Shown: one piece after another, positions 32,701-42,136 of the stretch | Layout: each line of letters starts with the position of its first letter | Position numbering within the stretch: the stretch's first letter is position 1 | DNA from: Sorex araneus | Lineage: Eukaryota > Chordata > Mammalia > Eulipotyphla > Soricidae | NCBI RefSeq assembly: GCF_027595985.1 | Contig: NC_073302.1 | Span: 98,254,734-98,318,733, forward strand | DNA: 64,000 nucleotides | Direction: 5' to 3' | Program-made: the position numbers and the translations under genes | The notes under the pieces: model-generated | Told to the model about the DNA's origin: nothing | The model's database searches: none | The model's input: the letters and a program-made list of their open reading frames with translations, nothing else

Positions 32701-32951
32701 GGGCTGGAGCGATAGTCCAGCAGGTAGGGTGTTTGCCTTGCACGTGGCTGACCAGGGTTCGATTCCTCCGTCCCTCTTGGAGAGCCTGGCAAGCTACCAC
32801 GAGTATCTCGCCCGCATGGAAGAGTCTGGCAAGCTACCTGTGGCATATTTGATATGCCAAAAACAGTAACAACAAGTCTCCCAATGGAGATGCTACTGGT
32901 GCCCGCTCCAGCAAATCGATGAACAAAGGGACAACAGTGCTACAGTGCATG
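32701..32951 (+). mobile_element. tRNA-headed SINE with RTE-type tail
   Basis: A nearly complete copy: GGGCTGGAGCGATAGTCCAG head with B box GGGTTCGATTCC, the double GAGCCTGGCAAGCTACC-like body, CCAAAAACAGTAACAACAAG, and the tail GCCCGCTCCAGCAAATCGATG ending ACAGTGCTACAGTGC. A 9-bp target-site duplication (gtgttggat, 32692-32700 and 32952-32960) flanks it. It is the best example of the RTE-tailed SINE in the window. Confidence 0.95.
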
Positions 32952-33055
32952 GTGTTGGATATTTTTTACTGCATGTAGCTTAACAGTTTTCCCAACATTA
33001 CTTGGTTAAGAGTTTTCCTGTGCTAGTTCAGTTTTTTCCTCTTTAATCAAAGATT

Positions 33056-33253
33056 CACTGTGTCACTGTCATCCCATTATTCATTGATTTGCTCAAGCAG
33101 GCCCCAGTAATGTCTTCGTTCACCCCTGTTGCATGCTAGTGTAGCCCGATGGTGTATTAGGGGATCTTTCAGGATCAGGGGAATGAGGACTGTCCTTGTT
33201 ACTGTTTTTGGCATATCAAGTACGCCATGAGTAGCTCGCCAGGCTCTGCCGTG
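33056..33253 (-). mobile_element. RTE-tailed SINE, 5'-truncated or rearranged
   Basis: Antisense copy with the tail at the left (CACTGTGTCACTGTCATCCC) and the body to the right, ending at GGCTCTGCC. It lacks the tRNA-like head. A perfect 12-bp target-site duplication (taatcaaagatt) is at 33044-33055 and 33254-33265. An internal stretch (TTTCAGGATCAGGGGAATGAGG) resembles the middle of the longer GC-headed family, so this copy may be a hybrid. Confidence 0.92.
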
Positions 33254-33755
33254 TAATCAAAGATTAACTTATCATATATCTATTGGCTTTGTCTCAGGAT
33301 ATTCAACTCTAGTCTTCTCATCTGGGGGTCTGTCTTTATTTAAATATCATGCTATTTTAATTACTACCACTTTGTAATACAGTTTGAAAGCGATGCCTCC
33401 TATAGTCTTTTCTCTCAAGGACGGCTTTAGCTATTTGGGCGGGCTCACTGTTTCATGAGCATACTGTAGGTATTAGGGTATGCTCATGGGTATCCTGCTA
33501 GGGACTGCATGAAATATGTATAGTGCTATATATGTTTAATGTATAGTATATCAAGAACTATATGTGTAGTTCTTGAAGTATTGTTTTGTAGTTTTCTTTG
33601 TATAGTCCTATCACCTCTTTACTTAAGTTGACTCTGAGGTATTTGACTTTCTGAGGCACAATTGTGAACATAATTGTATTTTTAATATTTCTTATTTTTC
33701 ATTACTTGCATATTGCAAAGTCATGGACTTTTGTATATAATTTTTCTATTTTCTG

Positions 33756-34375
33756 TTATGTTTACATTAACTTTTGCTAGTTTTTGCATCCCCCTTTTAT
33801 TAAGAAGTATTTTAAATTTGTGATCTCTACTTCTTTGTCTCTTCCCCAGAATCCTCTCACTAGTGGGCTTTCCTCCCATCTTTCCCACAGTGAACGGTGA
33901 TGCGAGACAGAGAAAGGAAGGGTGCCTCTTTGCAGAGACCATTCGGGTGCTTGCCTGGCCAGTGGAGAACTTAGCCATAGTGGTTCAGTGTTGTGACTTA
34001 CAAACGGCATCTATGCCAGTGCCACCCTTGACTGTAAGTCCTCCGTGGAATCGCAGGCAGCCCACTTGAGCTCTGTGACTTAGAAGGACTTTAAGAGTGC
34101 AAGGTCATGGAGCCACAAATTCACACCCGATAGGAGGACCTATTGCGGTGCTCATGCACACACACATTCACACAGAGGTTATCACATTCCTCCCTCAGCC
34201 CCCCTAGAGATTTCTAAGGGATCGCACCTCCACAGGTTACCTCCTTCCTTGTGGATTTCTTCACTGCATGTCCCTCGTGGTCACCATCTGATGTCGGTAG
34301 GCCCCATGGATGAATTACGTGAAGCAGGGAGGAGAAAAACGGTCCTGATCCACCTTTGCCACTCAGGACCCAGGG
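33756..34375. other. Unresolved, possibly ERV-derived
   Basis: No coding sequence recognised. The region is GC-richer than its surroundings from 33850 and lies directly next to the LTR-like family C sequence, on the side where ERV leader sequence would be expected for a - strand element. I cannot assign it by motif. Confidence 0.35.
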
Positions 34376-34659
34376 TTACTGGGTTCTTGTCTTGCCTTGC
34401 AGAAAGGAATTTCAGGAGTAGACAAGCTGTGAAGTAAATAGATTTTATTTGGAGAATTTTTAAGGTGTGTGTGTGTGTGTGGGGAGAGACAGAGAGACAG
34501 AGAGAGAGAGAGTAACACACTCAAGAGAGAACACGAGCTTCTCCAAGGGCAGAGAGAGCCCCTACACAAATCCTAGCATTAGATACAAAAGCATGAAAGT
34601 ACACATCTCAAGAGGAGAGATACGGGTGACACATGTGCTCAGGAACCACATGTGATGTG
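34376..34659 (-). mobile_element. ERV LTR-like fragment, family C (second copy)
   Basis: The sequence matches 25908-26104: TGGGTTCTTGTCTTGCC, AGGAGTAGACAAGC, GATTTTATTTGGAG, AGCATTAGATA. The - strand reading has CCAAATAAAATC. A (GT)n/(GA)n microsatellite (34464-34512) has expanded inside it. A family B solo LTR (34666-35705) interrupts it at its U3 side. Confidence 0.45.
34464..34512 (+). repeat. (GT)n and (GA)n microsatellite
   Basis: About nine GT units (34464-34481) run into an imperfect GA tract. The site lies inside the family C LTR-like sequence. Confidence 0.9.
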
Positions 34660-34665
34660 CTCGGC

Positions 34666-35705
34666 TGTAAAAAACTAAGGCTCGACGAGGGGCATGTGCA
34701 CTCGCAGGCTCTCCGGGCGGCTGTCTCACCGCCCATGTTCGGTGCTCTGGAGCTGTTGTTTATGGGCTGGATCAGGACAGCCATTGGCCAAGGACAGGCA
34801 AAGGAAGAACGAGGACCGAGCTAGTTACTGATTAGTTACCGTTTATTCAATCTTCCATCTTTCTCATCTCCCGCACTCTCAGCTCCGTCCTCTCTCTGGA
34901 TCTGCTGCAGCCTCTCTCTGGCTTCTCTAGTCTCTCCTCCTACTTGTCTCTCCCACCTTGCCCTCTAGGCTATACCCAGCCAGGTAGCGAAATCAACATA
35001 CAAAAGCCCTTCCTGAGGGCAGGGCATTCCAAAGCCCTTCCTGACTCTTAAGTTTTTTTTTCCTTTCCTTAGTCCAAACACTTATTAACATCTTAATACT
35101 AGTTATTTTTGTATGGACATAGCAAGAGATACATTGAGGCTTGCAAGGCAGCTCTCCTGGCAACATCTTGCCACAGGCTCAGACTACAACGCTCAGGCCA
35201 GATTAATCATTCCTAACCCTAGCAGGGTCCGAATCTAGTTATCACTGTTTGGATCATGACAGCATTTGTCCATGATCAAGCTCTTAACTTATAGTTAAGC
35301 ATTAGGCACTTTGGCCAGGCCCATCTCAATGCCAGGGTAGCACATAACTCACCTCTTGCCCTGGGTCCATCTCGTCCCTCGTTGGGACCCTGCTTTTGGG
35401 GGTGCTAGGAAGTAAGGGCAGCTGAGGCTTAGGTCGAGAGAAAGATGCCCAGGAGGAAAATATCATGTAGAGTCAAATGACTCCCAGGTTACAAAAGCAT
35501 GGCATTTGCTAAGTCTTCCTGTGTCCATACAAAAAAGGACATGGCTCTGAATAAACTATGCAAAGGACTCAAGGAGAAGAGAAAAACAATATTTATAAGA
35601 CAATAGAACACTAAGAAAGAAGCTACAAATAAGCAAAGAGGAATGGGAGCACTGTAACAGGAGTAACCCAATAAACCTAAGTACCTGAGGCTATGTTATC
35701 CTACA
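34666..35705 (-). mobile_element. Solo LTR, family B (copy 1)
   Basis: The - strand reading starts TGTAGGATAACA and ends TTTACA. A perfect 6-bp target-site duplication (ctcggc) is at 34660-34665 and 35706-35711. The 1040-bp length, TG...CA ends and absence of internal sequence define a solo LTR with class II-type duplication size. A - strand AATAAA lies at 34842-34847 in the probable R region. The sequence is colinear with 40000-41099. The probable R/U5 part (34700-34860) is also similar to the corresponding part of the family A LTR at 2257-2888. Confidence 0.92.
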
Positions 35706-35711
35706 CTCGGC

Positions 35712-35879
35712 CATGTGGGCGCAAACAGACAAGTGGGGAACTAAGGCAGATCAACTTCCAGGCTGAAATCCTTTGCCCACTCAGTCTCCATCTAATCAGA
35801 GGATGGCTAGAAGTCAATTGAAAGGCTAATGAAGCAGCCTCAGGTTTTGCTCTAGGCAAAGTGAGGCAGAAAGAAAAAG
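35712..35879. other. Unresolved flank
   Basis: The sequence between the family B LTR and an L1 3' end shows no recognisable repeat. It may be further U3 of the interrupted family C element. Confidence 0.35.
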
Positions 35880-36032
35880 TGTACCTGGGATACTGGTGGT
35901 GGGCAATGTGCACTGGTGGAGGGATGGGTGTTTGATCATTGTGAGATTGTAACCCAAACATGAAAGCTTGTAACTATCTCACGGTGATTCAATAAAATTT
36001 TTAAAAAATTAAAAAAAAAGAAAAAAATTAAT
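35880..36032 (+). mobile_element. L1 3' end, severely truncated
   Basis: A sense L1 3'UTR terminus: GGGATACTGGTGGTGGGCAA, CATGAAAGCTTGTAACTATC, CACGGTGATTCAATAAAATT, then an A-rich tail to about 36030. Only about 150 bp were inserted. No duplication was identified. Confidence 0.85.
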
Positions 36033-36371
36033 AGGAAAGTAAGAGGAAGAGAGCAAGCCAGCAAGAGGCAAAGGAATATGTGGCAAGCTAAGAAAGGCAG
36101 AACCTTTCTCTTTTCCCTTCAATAGCAAGCAAGGTTTCGCTATTGAGCAAGGTTTCTCGGAAACCCACGGCACTCAGTTCTGGCTCCACACGCAAGCGAT
36201 GGTCTTGGTGGATGTCTGGGAAGGCCCCAGGGACGCCTGGAGTAGCTCAAAAATCCCTGAAGGAGACATCCTCCCTTGTGATTTTCTGATAGGCCGGCAT
36301 GCAGTTGTGGTCATGTTCGAGCCAGAAACCTCTAGAACAACAGCAGTTCAGGCAGAAGGGGGCAAAGCTCC
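36033..36371 (+). other. Possible ERV leader/5' gag flank
   Basis: Moderately GC-rich sequence directly upstream of the gag-like segment. The frame at 36199-36432 is open but carries no motif I recognise. Position suggests an ERV 5' leader; this is inference only. Confidence 0.3.
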
Positions 36372-36680
36372 TTGGGAGAAATTACTGGAAGAAGAGCTTG
36401 CCAAGGTACTACTATCCTTTTTCATACGTTAGTGCTGGCACTCAGGAAATATGAGAAATTCGATATTGGTACCAAACATTCTCCTTTGGGTTACTTACTG
36501 AAACATTGGAAGAGACTCCAGCTAGATAGTTTAAATAAGGAACATCTTGTTAACCTCTGTAACACCATGTGGCCTGAGTATAAGCTAGAGCACAGGGAAA
36601 GACAGCCAGTGAATGGCAGTTTGCACCAAAGAAATAGGATTATCAAAGCAGAGGAGGCAGGAAAATGCAAGATCATATGA
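36372..36680 (+). pseudogene. Endogenous retrovirus gag (matrix-like) relic
   Basis: A 102-codon open stretch resembles the N-terminal matrix part of gamma-type (ERV1) Gag. It has the SPLGYLLKHW block, then a Leu-rich segment, then the conserved LCNTMWPEYKLE motif that many ERV1 Gag proteins carry, followed by a PVNGSL-like stretch. In retroviruses this domain directs Gag to membranes. The frame ends at 36680, and downstream capsid or nucleocapsid sequence is not recognisable, so this is an isolated, decayed fragment. The family call comes from motif memory and needs a search. Confidence 0.55.
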
Positions 36681-37577
36681 TTATCTGTCTGATTTCAGAA
36701 ACAAAGAAGTGTGTCACTGAGGCAGCCTTTCCCATGCCTGATAAGAAGGTACTAGCTCCCTGCTTCAGAACTAGTCTTGACCTTAAAATGGTAACATCTG
36801 ACCACCCTAGGTTTCAACAACTTTGCCATGGTTTGTTTTGCCGGCTCATGTCAACAGAAGGGCTTTCTTGACCCATTTTCAACAAGCTGGAAACTGGCTG
36901 GTCAGGCTGGAAATGGGTCCGAGGTTTCCAATCGGCGGACAGAGCAGAGTTTGCCCTGGAGACTGCTCCTTCCTTTCTCAGTCTATCAGTTTTCTTCCTG
37001 CCATTTTTGAAGGGTCAGATCGATCGATCGACCAACTGCAGACGTGTGACATGTACATGTGGTGTTTTCAGTCAATTCATTGTCTGTCTGCCTGTCTGCC
37101 TGTCTGCACTCGAGTGTTAGAGCCAGGTTGACAAAGATTTCTCATCAGAATATTAAGCCTACAGAGAAATTTAAATTCTCAATCTAAATTTCTTATTAGA
37201 AGAATATTCATGGTTATTAACAGTTGAAATTCTTTTGAACTAAAGAATCTGTACTATCTAGGAAGAGCTGCGGAACTAGAGTCTGAAACTAAAGTGAAAT
37301 AAAGTTCAGAGAATGCAAGGCTTTATCCTACAAGCCTCAGCCAATTTTAATGAAAAAATTAGGCCAGTTGACAAACAACAGAGGTACAGAAGCCATTAAG
37401 ATACAGTTTTCTCATGTTTTCATAAACATTGGCAGTTTGTGTGTTTTTTTCTATGCTAATATCAAAGTTTGGTAAAAAACCAAAGGGATTTTTCTGTGTT
37501 TGTATTCTTGTGGAATTGTTAAAATATCTGGTGGTAGAAAGCTCATGATTTTAAATAGCTAAGGTACAAGAATGATT
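36681..37577. other. Unresolved, possibly ERV remnant then unique
   Basis: No confident motif. A GATCGATCGATCGACC microrepeat is near 37018-37032 and CTGTCTGCCTGTCTGCCTG is near 37082-37105. The rest is AT-rich. Confidence 0.4.
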
Positions 37578-37836
37578 GGGTTGGAGCGATAGCACAGAGG
37601 GTAAGACATTTGCCTTGTACGCGCCGGGTTTGATTCCTCTGTCCCTCTCAGAGAGCCTGGCAAGCCACTGTAAGTAACTTGCCCTCGTGGCAGAGCCTGA
37701 TAAGCTACCTGTGGCGTATTCCATATGCCAAAAACAGAAACAACAAGTCTCACAATAAAGACATTACTGGTGCCCACTAGAGCAAATCGATGAACAGTGA
37801 TACAGTGTTACTTAGGGATGACAGTGACACAGTGAC
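37578..37836 (+). mobile_element. tRNA-headed SINE with RTE-type tail
   Basis: Head GGGTTGGAGCGATAGCACAG, with the B-box region slightly deleted (GCGCCGGGTTTGATTCC). The body has GAGCCTGGCAAGCCAC and GAGCCTGATAAGCTACC, then CCAAAAACAGAAACAACAAG. The tail runs from GCCCACTAGAGCAAATCG into several imperfect CAGTG(A)TACAGTG repeats. The expanded tail repeats are typical of RTE-type 3' ends. No duplication was resolved. Confidence 0.9.
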
Positions 37837-38734
37837 TTCTTTGTCTCTTACTTATTACTTAACCCACTCCAAACTCTCTTCCCTATTTATATTTCTAATG
37901 AAACTTCTATCACAAGGGTCATGGATATCTGCCACATAATTTTAAGTCTAATATTAATCATCAGATCTTTTTGTTGACTATTTTCAGGATTCTAGAGTTT
38001 CTTTAGCTGTCAAGGCAAATATCTGGTTTTCACACGTCATCTCATCATTTTACCCTTTCCCATTTTATTTAGAGTCAGTGAACCCTTGGAAACTTGATAG
38101 GCTATAACAGATTTAACTATGTAATAGCAAAAATAATTTTTTGTTAAGGCATGAATTCTGCTTACAAGCATTTAGATAGACTGTATCAACAGGAGGGAGG
38201 ATAGAGAATGGAAAAATGAACAAGACTTTCAACCTCTACCTTTTGCCCAACTTTGTGAAAGGACAACGAGACTAGAAAATCATTTCAATGTCTCTCTTTA
38301 TCCTACCAGTTTTCTCATTTCTCTGCAGGCCAGATAGGCCTGTCCTTATCTAGACTTGCTATATGACTTACCTCACTTGAACAGGCAAAAGTATATCCTA
38401 TTAATGGGCAAGAGCTCACTGGTCACAGGCATACTTGGCAATTTTAGTGCCCAATTTGCTTCCCCATATTGGACTGCTGTTTTTTGTGGCAACCAATTAC
38501 CACCTCCTTTGATTATTTCCATAGGAAAAGAAGTGGGGATATCCCTTGTTATGTCACTAGAGTCAAACAAGCAATATTAGATGGGTGGGTATCCCAAGGA
38601 ATACCCACCCATCTAAGTTGAGAAACTGTTGTTGTCTAAAGGAAGCAGTATGGGGAGAATCAACCAATATCAAGCACCTCTTTCATGGTCTCTCTTCATG
38701 ACTTGTCTTCCCAGATACTTGAAATTCAGATTAG
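37837..38734. other. Intergenic, nothing recognised
   Basis: The 74-codon + strand open frame at 38356-38580 has no recognisable domain. A 13-bp inverted repeat (gggtgggtattcc-like) at about 38583-38613 could form a small hairpin. Confidence 0.45.
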
Positions 38735-38805
38735 AAAAGTAGTCCAACTATTACTATTTGCAGATGACATGGTTTCACACATAGAAAATTCTTAAGAACC
38801 TAAAA
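38735..38805 (+). mobile_element. L1 ORF2 sliver containing the FADD-box codons
   Basis: CTATTACTATTTGCAGATGACATGG corresponds to the LLFADDM RT box of ORF2, followed by sequence colinear with the next L1 segment. The L1 resumes on the other side of the SINE at 38815-39032. Confidence 0.75.
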
Positions 38806-38814
38806 AAGATTTTA

Positions 38815-39032
38815 TTTATTTATTTGTGTATGTTGTTGTTGTTGTTGTTGTTGTTGGGCTTTTTTTCTCACACCCAATGATGTTCAGGGCTGACTCCTGG
38901 CTCTGCACTCAGGAATTACTACTCCTGGCAGTTCTTGGGGAATCACATGGGATGCCCGAATCAAACCAAGGTTGGCCACATAGGTGCAAGGCAAAAGCCC
39001 TACCATCTGTACTATCAGTTCAACCCCTATAG
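38815..39032 (-). mobile_element. SOR-type SINE in L1 fragment
   Basis: Antisense SOR: the A tail appears as T-rich sequence plus a (GTT)n expansion (38830-38857), then CTCACACCCAATGATGTTCAGG, the body and a decayed head ending TCAGTTCAACCCC. A target-site duplication (aagatttta) is at 38806-38814 and 39033-39041. Confidence 0.9.
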
Positions 39033-39041
39033 AAGATTTTA

Positions 39042-39120
39042 AAAGCAATAATCTTGTACGGTAAAGTGGCAGGCTGTTGTACGACAATTCCAAGCATTTT
39101 AAATTTAACAATAGTTTGTC
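39042..39120 (+). mobile_element. L1 ORF2 continuation
   Basis: AAAGTGGCAGGCTGTTGTACGAC corresponds to the SKVAGYK region that follows the FADD box in ORF2. It continues the sliver at 38735-38805 and is decayed. Confidence 0.6.
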
Positions 39121-39539
39121 CTTGCTCCTCCTGCAGGGAGCTTAGGTTTATTGAGTTACTTCTACCCTAGTGCTACTGAGGCGCACCCATGTTGATAAGC
39201 ACTCCCAATCCTCTGTGTTTATCTTTAACCTCTCCTTTGTGCTCTTCTTCCCCTATCTGTTAATCACAAATATCTCCAAATCAGACCCTACAACCTGTAG
39301 ACCATATTTTCTGAGGGCTCTGGATTTCTTTTTATGTAAGTGAAATACTGCTTTTCCTTTATATCCTTTGCATAGTTTATTTTAGAGCAATGTTCTTTTT
39401 GCATAGGAACAGGAAGACAGTTAATGCTATGCTTTTGTAACTTGGGAGATTATTGACTCTGAATAATATTTACTCCCAGACATCTATCATGTTTTCTTGA
39501 ATTAAGCCTCAGTTGCCCTTAGTTCACTACTGAAAGAAA
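39121..39539. other. Unresolved insertion or unique sequence within L1 mosaic
   Basis: The sequence does not match L1 and lies between two parts of what looks like one old L1. It may be an LTR or other insertion, but no ends or duplications were found. Confidence 0.35.
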
Positions 39540-39717
39540 TAGAAGACTATTGAAGGAAATTGAAACACATCCCTTTCTTGGATCTGATAATTTAGTGTTG
39601 TGAAATAACATTATCCAAACCACTCTATAGATTCAATGCAGTTCCTATAAAAATATCCATGACAATTTTTAGACATATAGACCAAGTGCTATTAAAATTT
39701 ATATAGAGTTAAAGCCA

Positions 39718-39836
39718 GATAGATTGTTAGTGGGCAAGGGTACTTCTCTTACACTCAGCTAACACAAATCATGGGTAAGATTCCCCTATTCCACATATGG
39801 TCCCTCAACAACCTCCAGCAATAATTCCAAAGCCAT
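39718..39836 (+). mobile_element. Decayed SOR-type SINE
   Basis: Recognisable blocks are TAGTGGGCAAGGGTACTTCTC (degraded head), ATTCCCCTATTCCACATATGG and TCCCTCAACAACCTCCAGCAATAATTCC. The tail is lost. It interrupts the L1 ORF2 sequence. Confidence 0.65.
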
Positions 39837-39999
39837 TAATAAGACATAAACATAGACTTGTGTGGGTCAAATATAAAAATAAGAAATTTATATAGAGTAC
39901 TAAAACATGCTAAATAGCAAAAAGTCAAGGAAAAAAGTTGGGAGGCTTGTTTTTCCTCAACTTTAACTATGAAGATGTAGTCAAGACCATGTGGTACTG

Positions 40000-41099
40000 T
40001 GTAAAGAACTACCCCCACATGTGAGGGATGTGGATTTGAGGGCCCTCCAGGAGGCTCTCTCTCACCACCCACGTTTGGTACTCTCGAGCCGCTGTATATG
40101 GACAGGATTGGGTTGGCTGTAGGCAATGTGCAGGTGAAGGAAGAATGAGGACCAGGCTGGTTGCTGATTAGTTACTGTTTATTCAATTTCTCGTCTCTCT
40201 CTCTCTCACCTCACACACTCTTCTTTTCAGGCTCCTCATTCCTCAATACCTGCTCTCCAGATGCTGCCCTTTGAATTCAGACTCTCTGGATTCAGACTCT
40301 CACTGCTTCTCTTGGATTCTGACCTGACCCCCACTGCTTCTCTTGGATTCTGCCTCCACCAACTTCTCTCTCTCCACCCCTATTTATATCTTTCCACCTT
40401 GCCCTCTGGGCTCAAGCTCCACCTGATCTGGAAGCAAAAACAACATAAGGAAGCCCTTCCTGACGACTCACAGGCAAATACCACTTAAGGTGTTTTTCTC
40501 CTTTAGTTATTTTTGTATGGACACAGTAAGAGATAGATTGAAACTTGTAGGGCAGCTCTCCTGAGAACATCTTGCCATAGACTCAGACTACAAAGCTCAG
40601 GCCAGATTAATCATTCCTAACCCTAGCAGGGTCCGAATCTAGTTTTTACTTTTTGGATCATGACAGCATCTGTCCATGACCAAGCTGGTATAGTTAAGCA
40701 TTAGGCACTTTGGCCAGGCCCATCTGGATGCCAGGGTAGCAAATAGTTCACTGCTTGCCCTGGGTCCATCCAGTCCCTCGTCAGGACCCTGCTTTTGGGG
40801 TGCTAGGAAGTAAGGGCAGCTGAGACTTAGGTCGAGAGAACAGATGCCCAGGAGAAAAACTATCATTTAGAGTCAAATGACTCCCACATAACAAAAGCAT
40901 AGCATTTACAGCATTTACTACTGTCTTCCTGTGCCCATACAAAAAGGACATTGCTCTGAATATACTATACAAAGAACTTAAGGAAAAGAGAAAAACAATA
41001 TTTACAAGTCAACTGAGTACAAAGAAAGCAGAGGAAAGGGAGCAGCATAATGGGAGTAACCCAATAAACCAAAACTACCTGCGGCTACGTTATCCTACA
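40000..41099 (-). mobile_element. Solo LTR, family B (copy 2), inserted in L1
   Basis: The - strand reading starts TGTAGGATAACG and ends TTTACA. A perfect 6-bp target-site duplication (gtactg) is at 39994-39999 and 41100-41105. The L1 ORF2 sequence runs through once the element is removed (TGGTACTG then AAATTAGG). At 1100 bp it is longer than copy 1, mainly because of added repeated TCTTGGATTC/CACTGC units at about 40270-40370. A - strand AATAAA is at 40178-40183. Confidence 0.93.
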
Positions 41100-41408
41100 G
41101 TACTGAAATTAGGACTGACTCAGACCAATGGAATAGAATTGAGATCCCAGACACAGATTTTTTCAGGATTAGGTACAGGTAATTTTCAACAAAGGAATAA
41201 AAAAAATGACATAAATGAGGGAAAGACAATAGAGATGTTGGAAACTGGTTAGTCACCTGTAAAAAATAAACTCAGACCTCTACCACACACAATTCAGAAC
41301 AATCAGTTCAAAATGGATTAAATACTTTGATAATGGACTTGAATACATGTATTGAACTGAAGAAAACACAGGCAGAACCCTTCATGACACTAAATCTGGA
41401 GGCATCTT

Positions 41409-41579
41409 CACTGTCACTGTCATCCATTGCTCATCAATTTGCTCGAGCGGACACCAGTAACTCCTCCATTGTGAGACTTGTTTGTTACTGTTTTTGGCAT
41501 GTTGAAAACACCACAGGTAGCTTGCCAGGCTCTGCTGTGTGGGGAAGATACACTCGGTAGCTTGCCGGGCATCTAAGCA
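41409..41579 (-). mobile_element. RTE-tailed SINE, 5'-truncated
   Basis: The antisense tail at the left (CACTGTCACTGTCATCC, ATTTGCTCGAGCGG), CTTGTTTGTTACTGTTTTTGGC, and the body ending in two TAGCTTGCC(A/G)GGC copies. A 7-bp direct repeat (gcatctt) is at 41402-41408 and 41580-41586. The tRNA-like head is absent. Confidence 0.85.
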
Positions 41580-41800
41580 GCATCTTAAGCAGCTCAATGC
41601 CATTGGCCAAGAAAACAGAAACAAAGATACACAAATGGCACTGCATTAAATTAAGAAGCTTCTGCACTGGAAAAGTAGTCATGATTATATTGAGAAGACA
41701 TAGGACATCTCCACAGTGGTGGAGAAAATATTTTCCACCACTCATCTGATGAAGGGTTACAACTTAGGATATATATACCCCCTCTAAATCTTAACAACAA

Positions 41801-41988
41801 AAACTAAACTGCTGAGAAATATAGTTCTTGTAAGAGAGCAAGATAGTACTACATGCCTCAGAGATACCCCCAGACTGCGTCTCAGGCTGTCTCACCCAGA
41901 GCAAGCCAGAGGTGGCAGGTGAGTTCCCCTCCCCACACCAATAGAGCCTCAGCAAACAAAAACCTCCAGAACTCAATTGCTGCCATGC
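41801..41988. other. Unresolved
   Basis: No gene or clear repeat; probably decayed L1 or SINE sequence. Confidence 0.35.
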
Positions 41989-42136
41989 TCACACCCAAAT
42001 GTATTAGGGCTTACTCCTGGCTCTCTGCAAGGAATCACTCCTGGTGGTGCTCAGATGACCATATGTGGTGTTGGGGATCAAACCTGGACCAGCTACATGG
42101 AGGGTATGCACGCTGCTCACTGTATTATCTAGCCCT
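41989..42136 (-). mobile_element. Diverged SOR-type SINE
   Basis: Antisense blocks CTCACACCCAAATGTATTAGG, CTTACTCCTGGCTCTCTG, CACTCCTGGTGGTGCTCAG and GACCATATGTGGTGTTGGGG, then a B-box region GATCAAACCTGG and a head end CTAGCCCTG. Confidence 0.85.

Larger units (their letters stand above)
31986..33755 (-). mobile_element. Older L1 fragment (3'UTR and distal ORF2), antisense
   Basis: It starts with antisense L1 3'UTR (TTATAGAATCACTGTGAGATAG..., CCCCCAGCCTGCCCC), then decayed distal ORF2 (TTTCTGTTCATCTTTTC, AGTCCTTATTAGATGATTC, TTTAATTACTACCACTTTGTAATAC, TTTGTATAGTCCTATCACCTC). Two RTE-tailed SINEs at 32701-32951 and 33056-33253 split it. Frame lost throughout. Confidence 0.85.
39540..41800 (+). 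mobile_element. Old L1 ORF2 fragment, split by SINEs and a solo LTR
   Basis: Distal ORF2 pieces in order: 39540-39717 (GAAATTGAAACACATCCC, AGATTCAATGCAGTTCCTAT), 39837-39999 (AGTTGGGAGGCTTG, GTAGTCAAGACCATGTGGTA), 41106-41408 (GACCAATGGAATAGAATTGAG, TCAAAATGGATTAAATAC, ACACAGGCAGAACCCTTC) and 41580-41800 (ACACAAATGGCACTGC, AAGCTTCTGCACTGG, ACTCATCTGATGAAGGG). Three other elements are nested in it. No frame survives. Confidence 0.85.

Noticed and set aside
38356-38580. 74-codon open frame as a small gene
   Set aside because: No recognisable domain, no splice or promoter context, and an overlapping frame on the other strand of similar length.
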